From Asterella californica (lineage: Eukaryota; Streptophyta; Marchantiopsida; Marchantiales; Aytoniaceae), in NCBI GenBank assembly GCA_036924285.1, contig JAYKYS010000007.1:13082001-13146000 (forward strand): a stretch of DNA of 64,000 bases. The letters are read 5' to 3'. The position numbers and the translations under genes are program-made. The notes under the pieces were generated by a model. It had not been told where the DNA came from, searched no databases, and saw nothing but the letters and a program-made list of their open reading frames with translations. Shown piece by piece: positions 45,901-55,303 of the stretch (positions are counted from its first letter, which is position 1; each line of letters starts with the position of its first letter).

Positions 45901-46186
45901 TTGGAATGTTTTGCCATGGGAAGATGGTAGAAGTACGGAGGATCTTCTTGCATTAAGGATCCAGCAGTTAGAACGAAGACCTGAGGATGTTGCCAAAGCT
46001 GTGGAAAGGTTAAAGACTGCTAGAGAGAGAAACAAAGGCAGATTTGATAGAACGCATAGATTACGACCCAAACCAGTTAAGGAAGGTGATTGGGTGTTAG
46101 TCTATGATAGTAGTGTAGTCTTGATAATCAGCATAGCGCTATCAGAAAGTTTTCCAAGAGATGGTTCGGACCTTATGTGGTTTTAG
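42869..46186 (+). CDS. Gypsy B pol: reverse transcriptase, RNase H, integrase
   Basis: Open in the -1 frame from the slippery site; the first start-like codon (TTG) is at 42971, so it is probably made as a fusion with gag-pro. Numbering from 42971: RT 185-400 (RMGILEPSIAPYSSRWFTVP, IYSMGDLYSGYDQFQL with the first Asp, LPQGATNSV, MPFLDDVPIKG with the catalytic DD), RNase H about 515-640 (TVDTSPIGIGWAVGQ, RELWGVVTAM, VETDCLPLL), HHCC finger about 755-800 (HESLWAGHRG to CIPCQ), integrase core with Asp in VVDLVTM (818), Asp in TADRGELD (877) and Glu in NGKSERG (913). All catalytic residues are present. Near 46110 a 5-base GTAGT duplication shifts the frame, giving a wrong tail and a TAG at 46184. 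Confidence 0.88.
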   Translation, partial: WQSTIEERDFNGTVEIGFSPDPVEHEAISTSFLGLTSCGSVCYRKVENLKRFERQHVKCVQQSLWDSGELAGDEYISGVFEEQYLVDTIGELKSIVESSVDDVDRVVRVSSKELYDVIDKFIDRQEVYVETKYKSVAKKVKPVALPLPLDYNQKMEQAAREPTLRGPRRIGHQFTETTLKELRIGGDGFLTEQEKKSFKEMLSRHGKAFAFESHEVGCVDPSVVAPMVIFTIPHVAWNLRPIPVPRAHLPKLIDLLNERIRMGILEPSIAPYSSRWFTVPKKSGALRFIQDMQPVNKVTIRNMGIGPIVDEFAEAFAGRAIYSMGDLYSGYDQFQLSSESRDLTTMRTPLGLLRMCTLPQGATNSVAHMMNGMNKVLRDFIPEKTMPFLDDVPIKGCAEEEKNEVMDQRGCRKFVADHIVDCDKILSRLEEVHLTLSGAKSVFGEQEVLIVGHLCGSYGRKPCPNKVDAIRRMKETCGSVIEVRRFLGACVFYHIWIPYFAHVADPLYKLLRKGQRFQWQEEQSESMRKLKDLLASPPTLRKVTYELGKSVILTVDTSPIGIGWAVGQDDEDGNRYVVRFGAKVLSSRQRDYPQVKRELWGVVTAMKSDKEYLIGAPVVVETDCLPLLGMITSCTTPDIAMWRWIAYIKSLNPEFRHIAGKDNPVADMLSRARYYDEKEMIDDQEDVGTEFYSSALARRDRSCFAASLEFFEETMYDGEWLDLGRYLSSLERQEGWSDADFKRIRRTAYGYFLHGGHLWKRPKLQGGIPQRVVCDLELQQKLIKEFHESLWAGHRGVWATFAKMKEKYWWKGMYKDVVQFVSSCIPCQMYSNVRHRDGLHPTYPLAIHYKWVVDLVTMPFGLGQMRYLVLAREDLSNQVEGRALRTKTTASVCRFLLEDVICRYGCVGKITADRGELDAQEAVEFFKRLGIKLALTTAYNPEGNGKSERGHPPIIKASVKACKGKIREWPRLLPFALWADRTTHSTVTGYMPAELILGQKPVMPIEEVVPTWNVLPWEDGRSTEDLLALRIQQLERRPEDVAKAVERLKTARERNKGRFDRTHRLRPKPVKEGDWVLVYDSSVVLIISIALSESFPRDGSDLMWF

Positions 46187-46380
46187 AAGTTTATGATAAT
46201 GCCACATACTCTTTGAGAGAGTTAGATGGTGCAGTGCTCAAGATACCAGTCGCAAGGAAGAGAATCAAGCTCTTTAGAAGGAGAGGGGATGACCAGAACA
46301 TTGCAGAGCTTACTGAGGATGAAGCTGAAGACTCAATGGAGGTTGAAGATGAATTTGAAGCTGAAGCTGAAGAGTCTTGA
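46115..46380 (+). pseudogene. Gypsy B pol C-terminus, out of frame after a 5-bp duplication
   Basis: The normal C-terminus continues in another frame as LDNQHSAIRKFSKRWFGPYV, VLEVYDNATYSLRELDGAVL and a very acidic tail (ELTEDEAEDSMEVEDEFEAE). The first part is the SH3-like integrase C-terminal domain. The shift is explained by GTAGTGTAGT in place of one GTAGT near 46110-46120. The stop at 46378-46380 is natural, followed closely by the polypurine tract. Confidence 0.8.
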
Positions 46381-46414
46381 TCTAGATCTGGCACATACCG
46401 GAGGATGTGCAGGT

Positions 46415-46428
46415 TCAGAGGGGGTGGA
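46415..46428 (+). other. Polypurine tract of gypsy B
   Basis: CAGAGGGGGTGGA directly precedes the TG of the 3' LTR. It primes plus-strand DNA synthesis in this element type. Confidence 0.8.
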
Positions 46429-47801
46429 TGTCGCGCCATTTGGCGGCTACATGCTTGACTTCTACTCCGACGCTTAGGTTTGGTAGTTCTAGAAGTTAGC
46501 TCATATTACTTCTAGTCCTTTATGTATATGTTTGACACCTTTGCATACGGTGTTAATACTATTTTGAGTCCTAGTAGGCTGATAGTATGTTAGTTATCTT
46601 GTTCAAGCATTTGTGCGCTTGTGCAAGTGACTTCTTACTTGTCTATGACGTTCAATGTACATAACTTAGGGTTTCCATGCTGATAGGGGTTTGAGCTCAT
46701 GGGTTGTACTTACTTGTCGCCCATGCACGCTTTCTAGCTAATTTAAGTTATTTTTCAGGGCTATGTGTCATTTTAGGTAGTTTAAGTTATACGCTGGCAC
46801 TCTAGGGGGCTTGACGTGGTAGCTTATGAGTGTAGAAAAGTTACCAGGTAGTTTAAGGCACAAAAGGACAGTCAAGTGGAGCTATGAACTCCCATTGGTC
46901 CATTTTTGTCTTTTGTAAAACTCTAAGTTTAGAAACAGAGCTCTAGAGTGGAGTTCGAGCAATTGGTGAGGTATCTTCGAAATCTGAGAACACAGGAAGA
47001 GAGAGCTCGTCGTGCCAAGCACTGTCAGTGAAATTTTTGCTCGATTTGGATCAATAAACAAGGAGTTATGCCCAATTGAAGTTCGGATTGTGCCAAAACT
47101 GCATCACTTTTGTTGATTTTGGGGTTTTCGGTGCCAATTGCAGCAGAATTGAGGAAATCACTTCAAAACTTCGTGGTTGCGTTCACTGTCAGGAGGGCTA
47201 CGACTGTCCAAAAAGTTTCGAATCATTTGATTAATTGAGTAATTCAGGGCGGCCGCTGAAGCAGAGGGGGTCTGAAAAGCTCTTAATCTAGAGCAGCGAC
47301 TTTAGAGAAGGAGATCTGGAGTTCTACAAACATTCAGGAGTCCCAACTTCACAGGGATGTTCAGCATCCTGTAGACTTCAAATACTGTGAGAAGATTTGA
47401 AATTCATCGAGCCAATTCTCTGTTCTATGTCTGAATAGCTGTCTAGGTACCAGAAATTGCCATAATTCTCTTATTCAGAACTTTTCTATTCATATCTCCA
47501 TGTCAGAATTTGATCTCAGGTTGAAACTTCGTCTGTGAGTTCAGTAGTACCTCATTTGCATGTAGGGGAAGTTTAGAGGTCTAAACCTTCATAGTTTTCC
47601 TCTCTTTGAGTGTCAAAGTTCACCGCTTAAGCCTATTACTACCAGTGAGACCTAAATTTCGCTTTTTGAGCATATCAGAGGATCCTACACTCCTGTGTGA
47701 GTGTTTATAGCTCCTGTTGTGACCTGAAATCCAACCTCTTGAGTAAACAACCACAGCTAGAAGCCCAGCGCTTTTCTAGGTAGACGGATCACACTCCGAC
47801 A
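46429..47801 (+). repeat. 3' LTR of gypsy B
   Basis: Same length as the 5' LTR and near-identical. Differences noticed: T to C 7 bases in, one G to A, one A to C, one C to T. Followed by ACGTATAGAC, where repeat C resumes. Confidence 0.92.
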
Positions 47802-49176
47802 ACGTATAGACTGTAACAAGGGGGTTGCTTAAGGGGTTTGCTTGCGCCTGCGATCTGTCAGCGGACGGTGCGGGAGATTTGGAAGTCCTATGCAAACGCG
47901 CAAGGCGTCGTTGGGTTCAGATCTGTGCAGGCTACGCACTGGTTCAAACGGTTTGGGAAGAGACGGATCGGGGAGTGCGTACTGAGTGAAATTGAGACGT
48001 AGGAGGCAGATTTGGAGTTTTCAGTTACCTGTGAAGGAGAGTTGGACCGTTCGGGCCGTTCCGGAGTCCAAACTTGCTGTCCTTGGATCCAACGGGATCA
48101 GAACACCGAGTTCTACAGGAAATTGAAGACGATACCAGTTTTCATCGGGCAGTTTGGAAGTTCTGAGTGAAATTGGCTCGCAGGGAAACGCTTACATCAG
48201 ATTTTCGTTCACCTGCGATTTGAGGTTGGGCTGTTCATCGCGATCGGTGGGCCAAGCTCTTCGTTCTTGATGCCTACGCGATCAAGGAGTCTTCATCTAC
48301 TCATAGAAGAAGACGATGTGCGGATTGGATTGTTGGTTTGGGTGTGGTGAGCAAGTTTGTGCCGCAGGGAGCCGATTTATGTCAGTTTTTTGCAACCTGC
48401 GATCAAATTTCTCGAGTGGTTTTGCAAGGGGAACTCCAAACGGCTTGTTTGGAGTCTCGTTGGGTTCAGGGTAGCTAGATCTATCTGCCAGCGAAGACGG
48501 ATATCAGTTTAGACGATCCGTTTGTGCGGTGTGAGCGGTTTTAAGCCGCAGAGAGGAGCTTCTGGAAGTTCGGTCACTTGCGACCGAAAATCGGCGATAT
48601 CTCGACTATCGGGAGTCGGATCTGAAGGTTTCTTGAGCCAAAGGAGTCAGGGAAGGAGACCCTATCGACATTTGAAGATCGTTTGGAGAAAGGAGAAAGT
48701 TCTCAGATAGGTCTTTTTCGGTTCCTTTGTTACGGATTTCGTCTTTTTGAGTTCGTTAGGGACTTAATTGGTTGTGTACGGCTTGTGGTAGCTAGCTTTA
48801 GCCAAGAGTTAGTGCGTGGATGTGGTTTGGACTTGGGTTTTGGATCGCGTGATATTGTTGTGGCTCTGTTTGTTAGCAAAGAGAAGTTTCTCTTGCTTTG
48901 AGCTACGCTTTGGCGATTTCAGGCTAGGGTTGCGATTCAGGGGTTTGTTTTAGGGCTTCTGAAGTAGGTTACAGACCGCTCTGGTCTGTTCCTCAGTTTT
49001 GTGTTGTTGGGAGAAAGAATCGGCAGTGTACATACTTTCAGAGTGGTATATATCGCAGCATTCCTTTTCGTGGTTGTTCTTCTCTGTCTTGTCTCTGTTT
49101 GGCACACAACATCTCCACAGCCAGGAACCTCGCGTTTTCCTGGACATCCTTCACGCACAAAATATCCGACACGATA
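47802..49176 (+). repeat. Repeat C, right part
   Basis: Continuation of repeat C after the gypsy B insertion. Its last 0.96 kb are collinear with 5965-6923. It ends CCGACACGATA before ACGC and the second half of the gypsy A integrase. No coding sequence; several short open frames are chance. Confidence 0.75.
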
Positions 49177-49180
49177 ACGC

Positions 49181-49991
49181 CGCACTAGAAGAAGGTACAT
49201 ACTGATAGCTACTGATTATGCAACGAAGATGGTTGAAGCAGCAGCTACCAAGAAAGACGACGCAGCCACTGTGGCTGAGTTTCTGTACACACAGATCATT
49301 ACTCGATATGGATGCCCACTAGAGTTGGTGAGTGACCGAGGTACACATTTTTTGAACAAGATGATAGAGGAACTGACAGATTACTTTGGTATAAAACACC
49401 GGAAGACAACACCGTACAATCCAAAAGCTAATGGATTGACGGAGAAGTCTAATGGAGTGTTGTGCAAGATTCTGAACAAGGTGACAGTGAATCATGCATA
49501 TGATTGGATCAAAGTTACCGGCTGTCTTATGGGCATTTCGGAATGCAGAGAAGATCACGACTCGACAAACACCTTTTTTCCTAACATATGGCATTACACC
49601 GATTATGCGAGTTGAATTTGATGTGCCTATTTACAGAATCCTGTCTGAAGATAGACTGTTAGTGGAGGAGAGTCAACTGTTACGACTCAAGAGTCTGATG
49701 ACACTTGAGGAAGACCGTGAAGAGTCTAAACGACTAACAGAAATCATTCAAATGAAGCGGAAAGAGAAGCACGATAAGAAGATCCGCAAAGTGGACATCA
49801 AGGATGGTGATTTAGTACTGCTGTACGACAGTAGGTACACCAAATTTCCAGGGAAGTTACACTTACGTTGGATGGGCCCTTACAAAGTAACGCGTCGTTA
49901 TAGTAATGGTTCGGTTCAGTTGGAAGAACTCGATGGAACATTGTTAGCCACCCGAGTCAATGGGTGGAGAATCAAGAGATACTACTCTTAA
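49181..49991 (+). pseudogene. Gypsy A integrase, 3' half
   Basis: Resumes the integrase broken at 38437: RTRRRYILIATDYATKMVEA, ITRYGCPLELVSDRGTHFLN (second catalytic Asp), KTTPYNPKANGLTEKSNGVL (catalytic Glu), then after an extra A near 49505 a shift into KLPAVLWAFRNAEKITTRQT. The C-terminal domain follows: KVDIKDGDLVLLYDSR, FPGKLHLRWMGPYKV and VQLEELDGTLLATRVNGWRI. The stop at 49989 is close to the polypurine tract. With the first half, all DDE residues exist, so before the repeat C insertion and this indel the enzyme was probably complete. No chromodomain is visible. Confidence 0.88.
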
Positions 49992-50011
49992 GTGTTCGCG
50001 GGGTCGCTTCA

Positions 50012-50029
50012 CAATTGAGAGGGGGAGTA
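50012..50029 (+). other. Polypurine tract of gypsy A
   Basis: CAATTGAGAGGGGGAGTA lies just before TGTGAAGCC, the start of the LTR. The position, 20 bases after the pol stop, is typical. Confidence 0.75.
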
Positions 50030-50450
50030 TGTGAAGCCTTGGTTTTTCGTTTTGTTAATTAATTTGTAGTTGATTGATTAGTTGATTGATGTAGTTGATT
50101 GATTGTAATTGATTAGTTGTAAAGTAAATAAGAAGAATAGATGATAGAAGATAAACGATATGAGTAGAATAGTGTTAATTAGAAGTTTAGTGAAGAATCT
50201 CAGTTCTGGAGGAATTTATCGAATCTATGGAGACACTGGAGAGATAACTTCCTCATAGATGAATTCCTCGGGCGAAGAGCTTTCTAACGATATGTTGTGC
50301 GAGACAATCGGAGACCGAATGACGAAGTTACAGCAGACCGAAGAATGACAGTCGTGAAGAGGAAAATCCTAACTTCGGCACGTGCGGGAAAGCCTATCGC
50401 GGGGTATAAGCCAGGTAACAAAGTCATTTACTTTACTGTTTTACTATTCC
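50030..50450 (+). repeat. LTR of gypsy A (3' end approximate)
   Basis: Starts TGTGAAGCCTTGG after the polypurine tract. The first 150 bp repeat TTGATTGATTAG-like words. The right border cannot be fixed because no second copy or clear primer-binding site was found. It is followed by a gag gene rather than unrelated DNA, so this LTR seems to serve as 3' LTR of one copy and 5' LTR of another. Confidence 0.6.
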
Positions 50451-50457
50451 CAGAGCG

Positions 50458-51899
50458 ATGGCAGGAGCGCAGCACGCCGTATTTTCCGATCGTCGAAGTA
50501 CATCTACTTCGTCGACATCAGTGACTGGCGAGGAAGCCAATTTGAGAGGAAGAACTCGATTACGGGCGAGGAAGGGATTGCGACGAAGAGTCCGTTTACG
50601 GCGAAGCTTGTTGCAGTGATCCTAGGGATGCGAGGAATGCAGACAGCTAAGGCACCGGGGCTCCGAGCACTGGAAGTTAATCGAGCGGCTCTTCGCCGCT
50701 ATGAGAAGGAGCTCGAGGAGATGGGATTAGCATTCCCCTTACTTCCTTGGTGGGGGATGGTCTCCTCGAAGTTAGTACACGAGTTGAAGGTCTGTAAGCA
50801 GCATCCGGCCGATGACAACTATGGGCGACCTTGTAACTGGACCGAAGATCACTGGTCCGGTGTCTTGGGAACTGACGATGCAGGTCGGGAGGGTGACCTT
50901 CTTTTTGACAGCGTCTCTGCCGCTGCTTCGTCCGAAGCAATGAAGAACTTCCCAAATCTTTTCAGGGAATTACCTCAAGGGAGGAACGGTTACAGAACGA
51001 GCGATTACTGCGATCCGAAGAAGAGGGAAGTTGCTGATGCGATCATGACGATCTTCTGGCCACGAAGAACGACTTACATGTCGAATTGGCAGATCAATTT
51101 CATCGAGCAGCTCTTCGCCGAGAGAAGAGCGCATTGGGCGAGGATCTTTCATCGTCATGTGCTGAAGCTTTAGAACGAGGATGACATAGTGTACATAGGA
51201 CCATTTGTCCCTGTGTTCTACATGGGGATGGGACTACTATCGACCGAACAGCAGAAGAAGTTAGGCTTTACCGCAGCTGCCGAAGAAGACGAATTTTAGG
51301 TGGTACAGACTCCAGCCAGAGATGCACAACTCGAGAAGTTCTTCGACGAAGTCATCGCCGAGGAAGCAGTAACCGAAGTAGCAGTGGAGACAGTGCAAAG
51401 GCAGGAGGCATCGACTTCAGCACCAGCTCCAGAGAAGGTAACCGAAGAAGTGAATCCGACCGAAGACGAAGATGTGGTCGAGGTATCTCCTCCGGTCCGC
51501 AGAAGTGGAAGGAAGAAACCGTTGGAAGAGACACCAAGGTCTGTACAGAAGTCGAGAAAGAAGATGAAGATGACGAAGACAGTCCGTGCCGATGATGAAG
51601 CAGTTGACGAAGAAGCGACTGAGGAAGCCGATGAAGGGGACACTCCTCGGGCAGAGAAGAGCGCTGACACTACATAGAAGACTACTCTTTCTCTATCGAC
51701 GATAGGAGAGATAGAGCAGCTTACTTCTTCGGCAAAGTATATTCAAGAGGTAGTCGTGCCGCTGCTGCATTCATTGGAAAGAAACCGCGGGACATACGAG
51801 GAGGTTGTCGGTCGGAAGCTGAACCTAGCGGAGTTAGTGCAGACGATGCACTTCGGCCGAGGTAACTGGAGGGAGGAGAAAGAGAACTCCTGAAGAAGG
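50458..51899 (+). pseudogene. Gag of a gypsy A-type element, broken
   Basis: A start at 50458 (MAGAQHAVFSDRRSTSTSST) leads into a basic N-terminus (LRGRTRLRARKGLRRR); a frame change near 50575 moves to SPFTAKLVAVILGMRGMQTA, which runs to a TAG at 51171. The body (WWGMVSSKLVHELKVCKQHP, YMSNWQINFIEQLFAERRAH) is capsid-like in composition. The same frame continues through three TAG codons (51171, 51297, 51675), each at a place where Gln fits, through an acidic stretch (VTEEVNPTEDEDVVEVSPPV) and a basic one (QKSRKKMKMTKTVRADDE). No CCHC knuckle is visible. Assignment to the A family rests on position next to its LTR. Confidence 0.6.
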
Positions 51900-51997
51900 A
51901 GTTACTACGAGTAGGAACTTCAGCAAGAGAAGCCGATACGACTTCGGCCGAAGTACCAGAAAGATCAACTTCGCCCGCTCAAGAAATTTTTTGTACT

Positions 51998-52618
51998 TTG
52001 GCAAAGGAAGTCAGAACTTCGGCTAAGAACGAGGAGGTTCCGAAGAAGCACAGTCGACCGGAACATGTGAAGAAAGAACCTGTGACAACACCACATTATG
52101 ATGTGGTGGCTGATTTGGAAACACAGAAGGCTAACATAAGTTTCAAGCAATTGATCGAAGATAACAAAATCTACAAGAAGTTGTTACTTCAAGCATTGAA
52201 GAAGCCTACTAAAGTAAGAAGATCAAAGTTACCTTCTCTGTTTCACATCGAGGCAGAAGACCTCGGGTCTCCAGAAGTGGAAGTGGAGGTTGCAGGTTGT
52301 GTAATTAAGAAAGTGCTAATTGACTCCGGATCAGGAGTTAACATAATGACAGAAGACACGGCGTACGTGTTGGATTTTAGCAAGTTTGAAGAAACTCAGC
52401 GAGTGTTACAACTGACAGATCAGACAAGAAGACGACCACTGGGGTTACTGCACAACATTCTCACCTTAATAGGCGAGCTTTCCTTTAAGCTCACTTATGT
52501 TATACAGCGCCCCTTGGTTAAGTCTGGTTATCAAATTTTGATTGGGAGACCGTGGTTGTATGGTACCAAAGTACTGACTGATTGGTACCGGCACCGTTTA
52601 CAGTTCAAAGATCCATAG
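51998..52618 (+). pseudogene. Gypsy A-type aspartic protease region
   Basis: 206 open residues. VEVEVAGCVIKKVLIDSGSG then VNIMTEDTAYVLDFSKFEE is a retropepsin active site (DSGS), and VKSGYQILIGRPWLYGTKVL is the ILG motif and following strand. The N-terminal part is a lysine-rich linker from gag. A short frame at 52637-52834 follows, with a Ser/Thr-rich segment (GYTSGSDSSTSSASERKGDP), before gypsy D begins at 52796. RT is not reached, so this copy is truncated by the D insertion or by an older break. Confidence 0.7.
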
Positions 52619-52795
52619 AAACCAACTGATAAAGCTGTGATGGTTTCCTGGAAGAAGATAACACATCAAGGCGAAACAGATTCGATTGATGCAGGTTACA
52701 CTTCAGGATCTGATTCATCAACAAGCAGCGCAAGTGAAAGGAAAGGAGACCCTTATTCAATGATCAACTATCTATTGTGCTATGAAGTTGATGAA

Positions 52796-55018
52796 TGTCA
52801 CCACCCTCAATCTCAAGATCGGGCGCAGATGTGAACAACAGAACCCTAGCGGACTTGCGCTAGGTTGTGAACGCTGCGAGTAGGACTTAACGGCTTGGCC
52901 GAGAAGTCGAGATCAGATGAACCCTAAGTGGTTCTCTGAACCAAGGTTGGAACCTTGGGTTAAGACATAAGGACCTACCTCAAGAGGACCCAGACAAACG
53001 CTAACCTAAGAGAGCGAGTCTAGAAACAGATTGAAACATGAGTCTGAGATATAGGTCTGAGACGTGGGTTCGAGACGCAGACGGACCGTGGTTCGGATGC
53101 TGGTTCGAACCACAGGGTTCGTTTCGCGCACCTACCGCCTTGTTGCGCCAGCGGAAGCTCTAGCTCAGTAGGTCGTAAACTTTACACCACTAACCTGTAA
53201 ACACAATCACAAGTTAGTGTCCATGCACCACTTACCTTAGTTCTGTTTGGTCCGGACCGGAGCCGGCCCGTCTCCCTATTCATCAAGCTCAGCAATCCTA
53301 AGTCCCGACTTAGATCCGCCTAAGTCGGTCCCAAACATGAGCAAGTCACAATATGACTTGGGACGGACTTCTCATAAAGTCCAGAGTCCTAAACGGTGCC
53401 TCCAGCACACCTAGCGGCTCAACCGTCCGTGATGTCTGTCTGGGTCTAGGCTCCCGAACGGTGGTCTAACCCGCCGACTCGTTTCCTAGTCTTGCCCCAG
53501 CCCTTACATTGTTCCCAAGTCCAAACATCCAAGTCTGGATCGGAACGTGCCTTGGAACCGGCCCAGCCATCACCTCATGCCCCCAGAGTCCGCCCGCCGA
53601 ACCTTGGGGTCGGGTGACTCGTCCTGGCCCACCCAGGCATCGAGCCTCCCTCATATATACTTCTGGGGGATCGGCGGCCCCGCCCTCCTCTTTGGTCCTT
53701 GAAAATTATACCACAACCCAATTGTGGTTCGGCCATAACTTCCAGCTCAGAGGTCAGATCGAGGAGTGTTATATATCACTGGAAAGCTCTCGACTAGACC
53801 TTTCCAATGATATCTCACTCGCCTCTAGATCTTATGTGGAGCTCCGTCCAAGACCTAAAACGTCCTTGGAGCTCCAACACTTAGTCATTTTTCGGAAACT
53901 TGTGGTCCAGACCTAGGGTCAAACCCTGTGGTTCGTCTGCGTCTCGGACCCACGTCTCGGTCCCACGTCTCGGACCCACGTCTCAGACCTATGTCTGAGA
54001 CTCATGTTTCAGCCCATTCCCAGGCTTGCTCCCTTAGGTCAGCGTTCGTCTAGGGTCCTCTTGGGGTAGGCCCTTATGTCCTAACCCAAGGTTCCAACCT
54101 TGGTTCAGAGAACCACTTAGGGTTCATCTGATCTCGACTTCTCTGCCAAACCGTTAAGTCTTACTCGCAGCGTTCACAGCCTAGCACAAGTCCGCTAGGG
54201 TTCTGTTGTTCGCGTCTGCGCCCGATCTTGAGAATGAGGGGCGCGACAGTTCGAGTCTGGGTCTGGACCATAGGTTTCCGAAAAATGACTAAGTGTTGGA
54301 GCTCCAGAGACGTTTTAGGTCGTGGACGAGCTCCACGTAAGATCTCGAGGCGAGAGCTTTCCACTGATATGTAGAACTCCTCGAACTGACCTCCGAGTTG
54401 AGAATAATGACCGAAATCACAATCGGGTTGTGGTATAATTTAAGGGATCAAAGAGGAGGGCGGGACCGCCGATCCTCAGAAGTATATATGAGGGAGGTTC
54501 GATGCCTGGGTGGGTCAGGATGAGTCACCTGACCCCAAGGTTTGGCAGGTGGACTCTGAGGGCATGAGGTGATGGCTGGGCTGGTTCCAAGGCACGTTCC
54601 GGTCCAGAGTTGGACGTCTGGACTTACGAATGATGTAAGGGCTAGGGCAAGACTAGAGAACGAGTCGACAAGTAAGATCACCGTCCGGGAGCCTAGACCC
54701 AGACGGACATCACGGACGATTGGGCCGCTAGGTGTGCTGGAGGTACCGTTTAGGACCCTGGACTTTATGGGAAGTCCGCCCCAAGTCATCTTGTGACTTG
54801 CTCATGTTTAGGACCGACCTAGGCGGGTCTAGGTCAGGACTTAGGATTGCTGAGCTTGATGATTAGGGAGACGGTCTGGCTCCGGTCTGGACCAAATTGA
54901 GATAAGTTAAGTGGTGCATGGACGCTAACTTGTGATTGTGTTTGCAGGTTAGCGGTGTAAATTTCGTGACCTACTGAGCAAGAGCTTCCGCTGACGCAAC
55001 AAGGCGGTAGGTGCACGA
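52796..55018 (+). mobile_element. 5' LTR of gypsy D, split by an inverted copy of itself
   Basis: The plus-strand LTR runs 52796-53121 and resumes at 54254-55018, about 1.09 kb in all. It starts TGTCACCACCCTCAATC and ends near GCACGAAA, two bases before the primer-binding site. TATA-like GTATATATGAGG at 54483 lies in its second part. The insertion 53122-54248 is the same LTR on the minus strand, flanked on both sides by GTTCG (53117-53121 and 54249-54253). The two orientations make a large imperfect inverted repeat. Confidence 0.82.
53122..54248 (-). repeat. Solo LTR of gypsy D, inverted
   Basis: On the minus strand it starts TGTCGCGCCCCTCATTCTCA and ends GTAGGTGCGCGAAA, 1127 bp, with GTATATATGAGG as a TATA box (53651-53662). 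A 5-bp GTTCG duplication flanks it. No internal region is present, so it is a solo LTR left by recombination. Confidence 0.82.
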
Positions 55019-55020
55019 AA

Positions 55021-55036
55021 AGTGGTATCAGAGCCA
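55021..55036 (+). other. Primer-binding site of gypsy D (initiator tRNA-Met type)
   Basis: TGGTATCAGAGCCAACG is the classic plant retrotransposon site complementary to the 3' end of initiator tRNA-Met. It follows the LTR end by two bases. Confidence 0.85.
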
Positions 55037-55303
55037 ACGCTTCGGTGAGCGAGAACTTGAAGTAACGGCTGAAGGCTGGACGCTTGAGGAGGGACGCGAG
55101 ACACGAAGTGGATCAACGTTTCTAGGTGAACACTTGGAGCGATGGCCGACGTAGGATAGAGTTCCAAGAGGAAGATCAAGAGACGAGTGGCGGCTAACAC
55201 CGGGACCAGATCGACTAGAGCTAGCCCCGAGGCACAGTTACGGGACGATAACTGACAACTTTCGCCCCAACGTCAAGGAAGCCCAGTACCAGTTGCGGCA
55301 CCA

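Larger units (their letters stand above)
39090..47801 (+). mobile_element. Gypsy B, nearly intact Ty3/gypsy retrotransposon
   Basis: Complete from LTR to LTR: 5' LTR 39090-40462, leader, gag-pro 40539-42911, pol in the -1 frame to about 46120 and then frame-shifted to 46380, polypurine tract ending 46428, 3' LTR 46429-47801. The LTRs are equally long (1373 bp) and differ at about four positions by eye, so the insertion is recent. The flanking sequence is TACGT on the left and ACGTA on the right; ACGT abuts both ends as a 4-bp duplication. It interrupts repeat C. One frameshift near 46110 is the only clear lesion in coding sequence. Confidence 0.92.
38438..49176. mobile_element. Repeat C inserted in gypsy A integrase, itself carrying gypsy B
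   Basis: Without gypsy B (39090-47805, counting one copy of its duplicated ACGT), C measures about 2.02 kb. It starts TGTCGTGTCG and ends CGACACGATA, which are inverted relatives (9 of 10 positions). ACGC flanks both sides (38434-38437 and 49177-49180). Removing C and one ACGC rejoins the integrase in frame. C has no ORF. It holds a 157-bp tandem repeat near its left end and, near its right end, sequence shared with 5965-6923. It may be a solo LTR ending in TA rather than CA, or a non-autonomous element with short terminal inverted repeats. Confidence 0.75.

Noticed and set aside
899..52000. Reassignment of TAG to Gln as a genetic-code change
   Set aside because: The SR gene and gypsy B use normal codons and TAG ends gypsy B gag-pro and pol. 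Stops are confined to decayed elements, so deamination explains them better.
53102..53182. tRNA-like boxes (GGTTCGAACC and TAGCTCAGTAGG)
   Set aside because: The B-box match lies before the A-box match, so the order is wrong for a tRNA gene on this strand, and both are within or beside gypsy D LTR sequence. No cloverleaf forms.
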